NCBI GenBank assembly: GCA_007922195.1
Contig: ML682007.1
Location: forward strand, 19,268,014-19,332,013
Origin: Podocnemis expansa
Lineage: Eukaryota > Chordata > Testudines > Podocnemididae
DNA: 64,000 bases
Direction of reading: 5' to 3'
In this document: positions 1-10,558 of the stretch, one piece after another
How the letters are laid out: every line of letters starts with the position of its first letter
Numbering within the stretch: position 1 is the stretch's first letter
Translations under genes and position numbers: made by a program
The notes under the pieces: generated by a model
What the model was told of the DNA's origin: nothing
What the model saw: the letters and a program-made list of their open reading frames with translations, nothing else
The model's database searches: none

Positions 1-1416
1 GAGCATCTGGGAAGCCTAAATTATGTGCTGCTGGAGCCAATAGCAAAGTGACACTGCGAGGGACCCAATGTGGCCCCGTTTATGGGAGTGAGAGCTTGCT
101 AGATATCCTCCTCCAAATCCTCAGATAAAGGCAGCTCGGAGCTCTGAACATCCATGACAGCCCCCAGGGTCTGCACAAGAGACTCACTTTTGTCCTCCTG
201 CCTAGAGCCCCCGGCAGGCCCTGCACTAGCAGCTAAGAGGTGCCCTCATATCTTTAATGCTGTGTTACTGATGGCACCCAAGGCTCAAGAACTTCACCAT
301 TTCTGCTCTTCGCTTTTTGCATATCTGCCAGTTTGAGGAATGAAAAGAAGCTAAGTTCCAAAGGGGCAGCCGTGTTAAGTCTAGTTCAGCAAAACAAACA
401 AGTAGCCCTGTGGCACTTGTAAAGACTAACAAATTTATTTATTGCCTGAGCTTTTGTGGGAGAAAATAAGCTAGTGGGTTTCTTGCTTTATCAATCTCCA
501 GTGCCAGTTAGTTTTTTCTTTCCAGCTCACATTCCCTAATAAATTCCTGCAGCATTGGGGTTGCAGACACAGCAGGGGAAGGGTTAAAGCTAAACCACAG
601 CACTGTTGCCTTTGCAGTGTAAAAATACTGTAATGAAATGATTCCTAGGAATATGAGCCCTCATTCGTCTCTGCCACAGAGAGCTGCAATGATTGGGGAC
701 CATCCAGGGAATTCTTGTGACAAAGGGTTTCCATCCAGCAGGTGGGAAGCCAGCATAGCCAGCTATGGGCTACCCACAACACATAGAGCATGAAAGGGGG
801 ATTTTATATCCCCTTCACTGATCATTTGTCACCCACAATGTCTCTTATGGGGTGTTAGCACAGAGTCCAGTCAGTTGGTGTAGACCCACTGTTGGTTCCC
901 CTTCTCCCTGCCCAATGCAAAGTTCAGCCCCAACTCAGGGATGAATCAGGCTTATTACATTGTGAGAAACCTTTAAAAAACTATCAAGTACCCATGGGAC
1001 CTATCAAATACCCTTGGGACCTAAAGCATTTGGTGGCAGTGTCAGGCCCAGGCTGCAAGGAGCTGTGCACCCTCCACTCCAGTGAAGTCAGTGCCATGTA
1101 AGGACTCTGAGCACCCCACAGAATCAGACCCTGACTTCACCATGGGAGCTATGCTGAGCTCTCATTGCATGGGTTCCTTCGTTAGAAACAGCGAGGGAGA
1201 GGCCAGTTATAGGGTGGCTGTGGGGATGGCAGGGGCAGTGTGAGTGAGAGACGACAGCCTGGATGCTGGAACCCAGCCCTCAGGGCAGCTCCCAGGAAAG
1301 AGATGGGGAGAACACAAATGGGGCAGCATTTCCTGCAGTGATGGCAAGGGGAAGTCGTGGAGGCTACCAATTGAGTTGTTTCTTGTTTCTTTTTTCTTTT
1401 CTTTCTCTCCCTACAG
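1..1416 (+). other. ABLIM3 intron, partial
   Basis: This stretch lies upstream of the first recognisable ABLIM3 exon and is read as intron. I found no segment that would supply the preceding exon, which must end in a single G in phase 1 so that G plus AG makes the Glu codon of the microexon. The only element I recognise is a foldback-family repeat at about 355-470. The rest shows no feature I can support. Confidence 0.6.
355..470 (+). repeat. Foldback-family repeat, single arm (copy 1)
   Basis: It begins with TTCCAAAGGGGCAGCCGTG and contains the family signature blocks CTGTGGCAC, AAGACTAACAAATTTATTTA and GAGCTTTTGTGGGAGAAA. The same blocks recur near 11.8, 14.5, 20.7, 29.0, 46.0, 51.9 and 60.9 kb. 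Only one arm is present. It carries no ORF and is a non-autonomous interspersed repeat. Confidence 0.75.
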
Positions 1417-1424
1417 AGTACAAG
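1417..1424 (+). CDS. ABLIM3: ABLIM3 8-nt microexon (EYK)
   Basis: The exon is AGTACAAG. It is preceded by a pyrimidine tract of about 30 bases ending CTACAG and followed by the donor GTAAGG. Entered in phase 1, it completes a Glu codon and adds Tyr-Lys, giving the EYK that precedes IYPYE in ablim proteins. It is far too short for ORF-based detection. The call rests on the splice sites, the phase and the family sequence. Confidence 0.8.
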
Positions 1425-4400
1425 GTAAGGCTCCACAGAGCTTGGGCGTACTTCCCTGCCATCCAGTCTCCAGTGATGCCATCTAATGTCGAGTGCCATC
1501 AGGAGGGTTCTAGGGGATCGTCCTTCCATCTCCTGCATCCAGGATAGTCTCTTCTGGAGCCCTTGTTTAAACTAAGGCCTTTTCAGACACCTTGCCTTCT
1601 CTCACACCTGCCCTGGATTCACTTCCCCTCAGTCCCAGCAGCCCTGCCCCTCCTGCTGTCAGCTCCAGCCAGCTGGGGCTGCAGTTGAGAATGGTTTATG
1701 GCATGGGTATCCCAAAACTTTTTGCCCAGCAGAGAGTGGTATGCCGAGGGGAGAGCGGATGAGGTGGGTGACCACAGCTGTCATGCTAGACTCGTCAGCA
1801 GTAGCTCCCACCCAGCTCTGGAGGCTAGACCTAAAATGGGAGAAGGGATGATGGGTAGGGTGCTAGGTAATAGTCTATGCCCGTGTTCCCCAAACGGTGA
1901 GTCCCAACCCACCAGTGAGTCCCTGGAACATTCTAGCTGGGGTCGCCATGTGCAGAACCAGATTAACACATCACTGAGTCCTGGCCTAGGCAAACATACA
2001 TTTCTCCTGACCTGGGACAGAATGGAGACCCTGAAGGGGTGGCGGTTGTACTGAGAGCCCATTGCGCACTCATGCCACAGCACTGACTCCTATCCTGCAG
2101 GGCTGGGTCCAGATCTGCGCTCCAGACATTGTGATCTGGTGCACAGGGTTACAGTGCCGCCAAGCAGGCCAGACCTGAGGGGTGCTACAACCCTATGTGA
2201 CAGGTCACAACGCCCAGAACAGGAAGCCAGTCCCAAAGTCACAGGACAGGAGCCACCACAAAGGGATGAATGGGGGACTGGGTCATTCCCTACCCCACCC
2301 CCCAACCTCTGCTTTACACTGGGCCAGGTTAGTGTTGAGGTGCCATGGCAGAGGGTGAGTGTATGTATTGGCAGGATGGAGAAAAAAGTCATCACGTGGG
2401 TTGCCAGAGTAGAAAGTTTGGGAACCACTGGCCTGCTCTGTAACAAGCCAGAAAGGCTTCAGCTTCAATCAGCAGGTGGGCAGAGAGGATGCTGGGTTAG
2501 TATCACCCCTAAACTCAGCCACTCCATCAGACTAGCACCCCTGCCTTGCAGTGTCAGGTTGAGCTTAAAGTCCCGCTATGGGAGTTGGGCCTGCCCCTTT
2601 CTGGCCCCCCGGGAAGCAGCACCCCTGAGCCAACCTGAACAGGCCCAAGAACTAGCCATTGTGTTATACTGTGGGTTCTCCCTAGTGGTACTCACCTGGG
2701 CTGCTCACTGACCAGAGAGCCTGCCCCTCCCAAAGTGTTTCTTCCTCCCTTTCTGCAGATTTACCCCTATGAGGTGCTCATGGTGACGACCAGGGGAAGG
2801 AACCAGCTGCCCAAGGATGTGGACAGGACTCGGTTAGAGGTAAGCAACGCCTTCTGCGCAAGCTAGGGTTGTATCACTGGGACACTCCCATCTCACATTT
2901 TCTCCCTCTTCCTCCAGTGTAATTGGGCTGGGGCAGGAGGTATGAAAGGGGCAAGTGTAGCTGTGCCCCTGCCTTTTAGCATCATCTCCCAGCATGGAGA
3001 TCTGATACATTTCACACTTGAGGTCCTGCAAATGGAGTCAGGGTTAGTGCTGTCTCTGGACAGCTCCCTGTGGAGCGTAGCATCACTGGTGTTCTTCGCC
3101 CCCACCCCAAGAGATCAGGGATGATTCAGAGGGGACCCCTACCCACCAGACACTTCCCAAGCTGCCCTCATTTGAAAAGCTCCCGCTAGATGGTCACTAA
3201 CCCATTGCGAGTTTGGCTGCCTGAAGCTGACAGAAGCCCCCAGAGCTGGGTGAGAGTGAGAAGTCACCAGCTCAGTGTTTAGGGTGGAAATCCAGACCCC
3301 AGCTGCTGGCCAAGGAAGGAGTCACTATGCATACACTGTCACATGGTCGTGCTCCTACCCAGCCATAGCCACAGGTACTCATGCACAGTTACACTCCCAC
3401 AAAACCACAGGCATACACATCATGTTCACACAGCTACGATCACACATGCACAGTCCAACATAGCTGCAGTCCCTTGCACTCGTGTGCTCACATGCTATGT
3501 CTACACTACAGGTCTCAGGTAAGTCGACTTAGTAAGGTCGACTTTATTAAGTCGACCTAGTGAGGCCCCATTTGTTTAAATCGACTTTATAAAGTTTTCT
3601 TAAGTTGGCACCCATTTAAAGTTGATTTTATTGTGTCGACTCTAATGGGCACATTGTGTTAAGTCAACTTAAGCAAGTGCTTAAGTCAACTTAATGAGCT
3701 CCAGATGTGGCCAGAGAGTTGCTTAAGTTGACTTAAGCCTCCAGTGTAGACATAGTCACACAGAGGCACAATTTCACATACTCAGTAACTCTTGGATTGT
3801 TGCAATTATGCATGCATGCGCACACACACAGGCAGTGCCTTTCATGTGCTCACGCAGAGTCACAATTCCTCTCAGCTCTACGCAGTGGCAGGCAGAGGCA
3901 TCGCTGCCCTGGGGAGGGACACGGGGCACAGGCACAGGCCTCCCCCCCCCCGGCCACAGCTCCCGTCCCCTGGCCGGGAACAGGGCCAGAAGCTGCCGCG
4001 CCACCGTGGGCGGCTAGGCTACACATCCCTGGCCAGGGACGGGGCCGGAAGCGACCGCAGGCAGCTGGGTCCCACATCCCTGGCTGGGGACGGGGCCTCT
4101 GCTACTGCCGCAGGCGGCTGGGCCCCGGATTCCCCACCGCAGCCACGGGCAGCCAGGCCCCGGATCCTCGGCTGGGGATGGGGCCACCGCGGCCAGCGGC
4201 AGCTGGGCCCCAGATCTCCGGCCCAACCAGGAGGGGATGGCCCTGCCAGATCCGGGGCACTGGCGCTGGGATTCAGGGCACGTGCCCCGGGTGCCCAGCG
4301 CCAGCGCCGTCCCCATGGCAGCCATACTCATTCATGCTGTCACAGATGCACCTACCCAACCTCATGCCCCTCTCTGCCGTCCCTCCAGCGCCACCTGTCT

Positions 4401-4502
4401 CAGGACGAGTTCTATCAGGTCTTCGGCATGACCATTGCGGAGTTCGACCGCCTGGCCCTGTGGAAGAGGAACGAGCTGAAGAAGCAGGCACGGCTGTTTT
4501 AA
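1417..4502 (+). CDS. ABLIM3: ABLIM3, 3' portion of coding region (spliced: 1417-1424, 2759-2839, 4389-4502)
   Basis: This is the C-terminal end of an actin-binding LIM protein, a cytoskeletal adaptor with N-terminal LIM domains and a C-terminal F-actin-binding villin headpiece. Only the headpiece is in the window. Joined, the exons read [50 protein letters not shown], and end in [12 protein letters not shown] before TAA. The [12 protein letters not shown] block, the FGM motif, [11 protein letters not shown] and the final Leu-Phe are headpiece hallmarks. Phases close exactly (1 to 0, 0 to 0). I chose ABLIM3 over ABLIM1 or ABLIM2 from recalled similarity and because AFAP1L1 lies directly downstream, as in human 5q32. 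The LIM-domain exons lie upstream of the window. Confidence 0.9.
1425..2758 (+). other. ABLIM3 intron
   Basis: Intron between the microexon and the first full headpiece exon, with donor GTAAGG and acceptor TTTCTGCAG. It contains a degenerate hAT-like element at about 1880-2433 and nothing else I can name. The 190-codon ORF that crosses it from 2139 is not coding. Confidence 0.75.
1880..2433. mobile_element. hAT-like non-autonomous element, degenerate
   Basis: The left end reads GTGTTCCCCAAAC and the right end reads GTTTGGGAACCACTGG, imperfect inverted termini of the widespread CAGTGGTTCCCAAAC hAT type. Internal sequence such as GTGAGTCCCAACCCACCAG also matches that type. No clear 8-bp target duplication is visible, so the exact ends are uncertain. 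It has no transposase ORF. Confidence 0.5.
2759..2839 (+). CDS. ABLIM3: ABLIM3 penultimate coding exon
   Basis: 27 codons in phase 0, from IYPYEVLMV to DVDRTRLE. Acceptor TTTCTGCAG and donor GAG|GTAAGC. It encodes the N-terminal half of the villin headpiece. Confidence 0.92.
3495..3755. mobile_element. MITE with CTATGTCTACACT termini
   Basis: The inverted ends are CTATGTCTACACT on the left and AGTGTAGACATAG on the right. The interior is rich in AAGTCGACTTA and AAGTTGACTTAA motifs. The flanks (TCACATG left, TCACACA right) resemble a decayed target duplication. It has no ORF. A relative lies at 52,078-52,347. Confidence 0.7.
3880..4340. repeat. GC-rich imperfect tandem repeat
   Basis: Units of roughly 55-60 bp repeat around the core GGCTGGGGACGGGGCC followed by CGCAGGCGGCTGGGCCCC, with drift between units. 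The block is strongly CpG-rich compared with its surroundings. Its right end (4256-4310) is closely matched, in inverse orientation, at 41,211-41,258. It is therefore part of a dispersed family rather than a purely local satellite. Long ORFs on both strands here reflect base composition. Confidence 0.65.
4389..4502 (+). CDS. ABLIM3: ABLIM3 terminal coding exon
   Basis: The acceptor is CCCTCCAG. The exon encodes 37 residues from [14 protein letters not shown] to KKQARLF, then TAA at 4500-4502. This is the C-terminal half of the villin headpiece, including the Lys-rich helix and the terminal Leu-Phe typical of the domain's actin-binding face. Confidence 0.95.
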   Translation, partial: RHLSQDEFYQVFGMTIAEFDRLALWKRNELKKQARLF

Positions 4503-5781
4503 ATGCACTGCCCTATAAATATATACATACCTATAAATATATATGTATAGAAAGATCTCTATATTGAAACTCTGTATAACTCTCTCTCTCTGTTGTACAA
4601 TAGACGGTGTGGCCACTTTCTTTGGAAGCCTATGGAGTGAATTGAAGGCTCTCAGATATTTTTATGCTCCTTGTTTTCTTAATGTTCTTTTTTTATTCTA
4701 AATGCAATTGGGTGCAGGGAGGTGGGGGTGGGGATACTGTGTACTGAATCTTCTGTCCCTTCTGGAGTCTCAGGCCATGTCAGCCCCCTGCCTTCCCTGC
4801 ATCTGCACCAGCAGGATGTGTGAATCCCAGCCCAGTGGAGAAGGGGGCATCTGCAGCACATGTTCTGTGAAAGATTGGCGATGGTGTTACCCTTTTCCCT
4901 CACACCATTGCGCTCCTGGCCCTGTATCACCCACTCCCGCTGCACAGCTAGGTACCTCCAGGAGCCAGAGGAAAAGGTTCCTTTCCTCCCCCCAAGGCCC
5001 AGCCTTTTGATTCAGCCAGTGGAAGTGGTAAGTTCCTGGTGTATTCAAATGGCCTTGCTGGGAGGGGGCTGCAGGGTTTATACTGATACAGGAAAGTGAA
5101 TGGAGCTGGCCTGGCCCACCTCCCCCCTTGCTAACGTACTTTGCCTTCTTACAGACCTAGTCTGGGTGGGCATCTGGTGGAAATGACATGGCCCATGACC
5201 CCAATTTGCCAGCACCACAGTTTTGTTTTCTCACTTCCAGAGGAGAATAAGTCTGTGTCAGAGCTCAGTGGGGAAGGGAGGGATGCAGGATTCATAAGGC
5301 ACCGCAAATGCAAATCATTGCAAGGCTTGTCAGATCTGTGTCATCGGCAGTATTTCCAGGGTCCAGAGCTGAGACTGAGACGTGCTCCACCTCTCACTCA
5401 TCAGGGCTCACTGATGAGCCAGTCATCACCCTATCCATATCAAAAGGGCCACCTACCTGACCTCACAAATTCTGCAAAGCCTTCTCCAGCAGGGACAATC
5501 CTGCTGAGAGACCACCGCCTTCCCTCAATCTGTCACCTGTTCTCTCTTAATTACTGGGGACAGTTCTATGCAAACAAGATTTCACCTGTTCAGGGTCTTG
5601 CTTTTCTGTGCTGCTAATTCCACAAAAGTACACGTGCCTGTGACATCACATCTCCCACCACAGAGCCACTGGTGATGCCACAAGCAGATGATTGCAATGT
5701 CAGAGGGAAGAATAGTGAATAAGCAGCAACAGAAGCTTTCAAGCAATGTATTCCCCCCTGACACAAAAACAGTTCCCAGGA

Positions 5782-5787
5782 ATTAAA
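5782..5787 (+). terminator. Candidate variant polyadenylation signal ATTAAA for ABLIM3
   Basis: ATTAAA is the commonest variant signal, and this is one good candidate between the ABLIM3 stop and 8.6 kb. Assignment is tentative because no transcript data are available. Confidence 0.3.
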
Positions 5788-7469
5788 GCACCGTGGAAGG
5801 GAAATGTAGGCAGTAGAAGCAGAAATGTCTCTGGGCAGAGTGTTTGTCACTAGTTTCCCAGACACTGGTGGTGGCTTTTTTAATAACAGGCCATTGCAGA
5901 GTGATTTGACATTGGTCACAGGATTTGTTCCATCAGGATTGTTTTACAAAACAGGTTTTCCAGCCTTCAAATTTACAAACCACATCATTCCAGCAATACC
6001 AAGCTCCTTCCATCCAGCACTGTAAGCGTGAGGAAAGCAATTTCACCTCCTACAAATATCAGAATGGCAGTTTCTCCTGGTCAACTCCCCCCTTCCCATG
6101 TCCAAGGGCTCTGTATTTAACTTTACACCAGATTAACAGATCCAAAACCTTTAAAGTGCAATGCATAAATCTGAGTTGGATGTGGCCCTATCAGGACCTC
6201 TGCAGAGCAATTTTGTGTCTGCACAAATTCAAAGTGGGCCTGAACCAAACCCTAGATCCAGCCAGGCTTGGACTCCGGGGAGGTCAGGATGCTGCTCTAA
6301 CTCTTGAACTCTAAGTTTGGCCCTATTTCTCTGGCTAGGAATTGGCCTGAAGTAGCAGCAGCTGGTTTGGTGTCTACTCTTGAGATTTTAGAGGGGTGGG
6401 AAAGTAGCTGGTTGTGGGCTCTGGAGAAAAAGGGAAAGGAGACATGTTAGACTGTCGTTAGAAACTGAATCAGCTGCATTTCCTTTTTTGTTTGCTGTAG
6501 TTTTCCTGATTCTCTCCATCATTAGGAATGTACCATGTCCCAGGTCAAACTGCTAAAGCCAGCCTCTTGGAAGTGGGTAAAAGACATTTCCAAGGACTCT
6601 ATAATTCTGGGGAAAGCTGTGGAGTTTTGTTGCTTGGATTTTTTTTTCGTAATATGCTATTTCAACACAAATCCATTTGCGTGTTGTCTTGTATGTTTCT
6701 CTGCTTTCCTGTTTGCCCTCTTGAGTGAACGTGCAGGCAGATTGCAGAACTGCCCACCCATGCTCTCCAGTCCATGGCCCACAGAGCGGACTCACACTCC
6801 AGTGACTGACAAGCTGATATGTTCTCTCTTGTGGGAGAGGAAGATAATGTTCTGCTCTGGCACTGGGGAAGGACTCCATGGCCTAATGGGCTATTCCAGC
6901 TCTGTCTCCAATGACCATCTTTAAAACCTGTATTGGGAATTTTCCATGCTGGTTTCTATCATTGGCTGGGTTTCATCCCCTGAGCACCACCACTGAGGCC
7001 ATCTGCATGTAAAGTCTTCCCAGGGAGACTTTCTAGGGTGGGGCCACCAAATACATTATGTAAAAAATGGCATCATGTTCCCCATGTGTGATAGGGAAAC
7101 TGCCTACTTTGGCCCATTGCCGTTCTGTCCTGCTGTGCTGGTCCATGGCTGCACTGCATATCCCCCTGGCTGGCACCGTGAGACTGGAGCGGTAGGAAGA
7201 AAAACTGTCTTCAGCAAGCACCAATGAGTTTTTAAGCTTTAGCATCAGCATGGAATGGACTGTGGAATGAAGTAAAGACTGTAACATTGTCCTAAAGTAA
7301 TTGCTTCTGTCTACTTTAGCACAGCAGTAAGTGCAGTCAATTGTATTTATAACGATTTTGCTCACATAAAACTGCACCTTCCTAAATCAAGCTCAGCTAT
7401 TTGAGACTATGAGACAACTCAGTCTCCGACAGCAGCTCCAACGATAATCCCTTGAGGATTCAGAGCTTT

Positions 7470-7690
7470 GAATAATAATGATAACGCTCAGCACTCGGTG
7501 TTTTTCATTCCCAAAACACTTTATAAGTATTGTTTTTTTCACATCCTGCTGCTGGGTTTATGCCTCCTGTACAGGTGGAGAAACTGAGGCACAGAGTGGT
7601 TAAGTGACTTATCCAAGGTCATACAGTGTGTCAGAGTCAGTTTTAGAAATTGCAGCTTCCGGCCCTGTGATCTCTCCCCTAGTTCACACT
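7470..7690 (-). repeat. Ancient MIR/CORE-type SINE
   Basis: It contains the conserved reverse-orientation MIR block GAGAAACTGAGGCACAGAG, followed by GGTTAAGTGACTTATCCAAG and GTCATACAGTG. This core is shared across amniotes, so the insertion is old. Confidence 0.75.
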
Positions 7691-8020
7691 GGCAGCATAT
7701 AATTGCTGACCCCTGCTCTCAGCAGGCAGTTTTCATATTTATTTGGGTGGCACAGTAATAACCTGCTTTAGGGGGGGAGGCAGGATTTTCCACCAAGTTC
7801 TCGATCTTCTAGGGAAACCTGCCTGAAAACACGCTGCCATGGAAGGCAGTTACAGGTATAAGTATCTTCTTAGTTTTGTTTCAGACTCAGATGAGTGCAG
7901 GCTGGGTGGGAGAGGGCTCTCAGGAAAAATGCAGGGCTGCCATACGTTAAGTGCTGCGGTTTGGTGTTACCACTCATTAATACTGTACCTATATGGTGTA
8001 CCTGGGGCTCCTGCCCTCTA

Positions 8021-8185
8021 GGCAGGCTTGCCACCTCTCCGGGTTTGAGCCTGAGACTGCGGGTTTTAATTACTCATTTCCAGGCTACAGGTTTAATATT
8101 CAAATCTCCAGGCGATTGATGAGCATCAGTCACCCAAAAATGTGAATAGTTTCAGGGTCAAACCCAGAAAGGTTGCAACCCTGCC
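8021..8185. mobile_element. MITE with GGCAGGSTTGCMACC termini
   Basis: The left end is GGCAGGCTTGCCACC. The reverse complement of the right end is GGCAGGGTTGCAACC, matching at 13 of 15. The similarity continues into CTCCGGGTTTGA against TTCTGGGTTTGA. I see no target duplication. Confidence 0.6.
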
Positions 8186-10313
8186 TGTAGTGCAGTCCAG
8201 GGTGGCCCTTCAGGAGGAAGGGAAGAGCTGAAACCCATCCTCCTCCTGCCACTCTCCTCTTGTAAATACACCGGAACAAATGACATTGTAGTGCATGCAG
8301 CCTGATATTTATGGTCCACCAAGAGAGATGAAGGATCCATTCTCCCACACAGACTTGATCTTCAGGGTGAGTTGGGAGTGGAAACCTCAGCAGGGAGGTA
8401 TGCAGATTTTAGCCAGCATGCCAGTAGGTTCCAGATGACAGACAGAGCCCCTGTCTTCACTTACCTAACCTCATCCACTTAGTTTCACCCAAAAGCAAAA
8501 TGTGTGCGAGTACTGGTCGGGGGGCAAACCAGCTCCAACTGAAATCAGCAGCAAACCATCTGTTGGGTGGGGAGAGGGAACAGGAAAGGACATTCAGCAG
8601 AAAAATAAAAGGACAAATGGAGGCAGCTATCTCAAAAAGAAAGGTGAAAGGATCTGGCAGGGCTGCTCAGGGCTTCGATAAGCAGGTGTTCTCAGAGAAC
8701 CAGACAATTTACCAAACACATTGAAGTAATTTCCTTGGCTGGAGGAGTGGACTGTCTTCCTAGCAGACATGCTTTTCCCAAATATACCTTAAGGGGGCAG
8801 CAGATGGGGTGGCCGTTGTGCATGTAAGGCCGGTACGTCCCATAGTACCTGGGCTACATTCACACCAGCTCCTTTCTCCAGGCAGTGGCCTACTGAACTT
8901 GAATAAAGAGCCAGCAAGCGATCAAGGGGCTCAGCACCACAAGGAGCAGGGCAAGGTGGTGGCATTTAAACCTTTCCATGAAGACCATTGTTCTGGCTGG
9001 TCCTGATCTGCTAATTTTAGTGCTTCACAGGCCACAACCACAAGCTCCTCTGGGCCCGGCTGGCCATTTGATAATGACTTTGAAGGCAGTGGCCTCTGTG
9101 TGCCCTCCACAGCTAACCAGAATTTGAGGAAAAGATCTATTTGCAGCTGCAACAAACCCACTGTGCTCTGAGAAGAGAACACAATCTGACTTTCCACATG
9201 GGGATAGGGGAGGAAAGTGTCTGGGAAGGCAACTGGCTTCTGTGAAGGCCCAGTTTGCTCTTGGGGATGCTAATGAGATATGGTTTGTCTGTCACCAATT
9301 CAGCTCTGGCCTCAGGGTGGTAGTGCCCAGAAGTCCTGAGGCTCTAAAAGGTCACAGCATGAACTGAGTCTGGGCATCCTCTGCCAACAAAGGGGCATGG
9401 CCTGAAACCAACCACCAGCAGAGAGGCTGAGGCTCCAGTGGGTCCTGGAAACTGCCCTTCTTGAAGCAGAGCTGGTATTTCCAGAATGACCTGGAGATGG
9501 GAAGGCTGGGGTTGGGAATGGCAACTGTCTACTGATACCTCTCCGGTGTGTCTTTTCTGGGTGGAGAACATTACAAATCCAGCTCTTCTGAACACGCAGC
9601 TGGGTGTGGTGAACTCAAACCATGCCAGCCTGTTTGTCTGTATAGCTGCTCTGAAGTCTCAGTGGCTGGGGGCTGAACTCTGCCCCTGGCCCCACTGAAC
9701 CTCACAAATGCACTAGGGGGAACTCCGCCAGTTGGGTCTGTTCATTCCCAATCATCGAGGCTGGTTATCAACAGCATACCCCACCCTGGTCCACCCTGTA
9801 AAGCCAGCAGAAGATAAGCAGGTGAAGATTTCTCAGCCCAGATCAGGCTGAACCCCTCTGGCTTCACTCCCACACTGGCAAACAGCTGTGACCGCCCATG
9901 GAAATTCTGCTAGTCTGCATGCTGCTGCCTACCTTGTGAGGCGTCACCACTCGCCCTTGCCGTGATGCAAGATCCCAAGTACTGTACAAGGGAAGGGAAA
10001 CACCTCAGAGTCCTGGAAGGAAAAACAGCCAGGCGGTTACAGAAACGGTAGAGAGGAAGGAGAGTGATTAGGGTTTCACCTGGGAGCAAACTGACCGCTG
10101 GTCTATTACTAGGCCTAGGAAAGCCTGGCTCCTGCCCCTGCCATTATGGAATTGGGTAAGTGGGTTATTTTGGGGGAATTAGTGCAAGAGAAGGGGAGAA
10201 TGAGCTTACCACTGCCCCACACTTTGGGCTCAGCTTCCTGCATCACACCCAGACCTGCATGGTCCTTTGGAGTATTACACTAGCTGTGCTGACTCAGGGA
10301 GCTAAAGGCTACG
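8186..10313. other. Intergenic or distal ABLIM3 UTR sequence
   Basis: No exon, RNA gene or further transposon recognised apart from AATAAA hexamers at 8604 and 8902. ORFs on both strands are short and unrelated to anything I know. Confidence 0.5.
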
Positions 10314-10500
10314 GGGGTCTCAAACTCAAATCACCAGGAGGGCTTCATGAGGCCTAGTGCAGGACTGCTTGAGGACTAATACATTAGCCTGAGGGCTGCA
10401 CCACTGAAACCTTTTCATACAATGATATTGCAAATATTGGTAACAATAGAGGCATAGCAGGCTGCAGGAAACAGCTTTAGGGCCACGTGTTTGAGACCCC
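10314..10500. mobile_element. hAT-like MITE with GGGGTCTCAAAC termini
   Basis: Perfect 12-bp inverted ends: GGGGTCTCAAAC on the left and GTTTGAGACCCC on the right. No target duplication is evident. It is non-coding and of a type common in reptile genomes. Confidence 0.65.
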
Positions 10501-10558
10501 TGGAAGAGCTGTGGTTTTTTTGGTAACATTTCCTTTGCTCTGCAATTTGCCCGTGTCT

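Larger units (their letters stand above)
2840..4388 (+). other. Last ABLIM3 intron
   Basis: It holds a MITE rich in GTCGAC and TTAAGTTGAC motifs (3495-3755) and a GC-rich imperfect tandem repeat (about 3880-4340). The tandem repeat ends about 50 bp before the terminal exon. No other gene is seen. The 236- and 256-codon ORFs reading through this intron into the last exon are artefacts of high GC content. Confidence 0.75.
4503..8930 (+). other. ABLIM3 3' UTR and flank (end uncertain)
   Basis: The sequence after the stop begins with an AT-rich stretch of TATAAATATATA type. I see no AATAAA until 8604-8609, with another at 8902-8907. The variant ATTAAA occurs at 5782-5787. The UTR is therefore either about 1.3 kb, using the variant signal, or about 4.1-4.4 kb. 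The region contains an ancient MIR-type SINE (7470-7690) and a MITE (8021-8185), and no ORF I regard as real. Confidence 0.5.

Noticed and set aside
3490..3760. Regularly spaced AAGTTGAC/GTCGACTT motifs resembling a CRISPR or operator array
   Set aside because: Spacing is irregular, there are no unique spacers, and the block is bounded by MITE termini in a vertebrate intron.
3797..4567. 256- and 236-codon ORFs over the GC-rich repeat and last ABLIM3 exon
   Set aside because: They run through a tandem repeat and an evident intron; only 4389-4502 in the RHLSQDE frame is coding.
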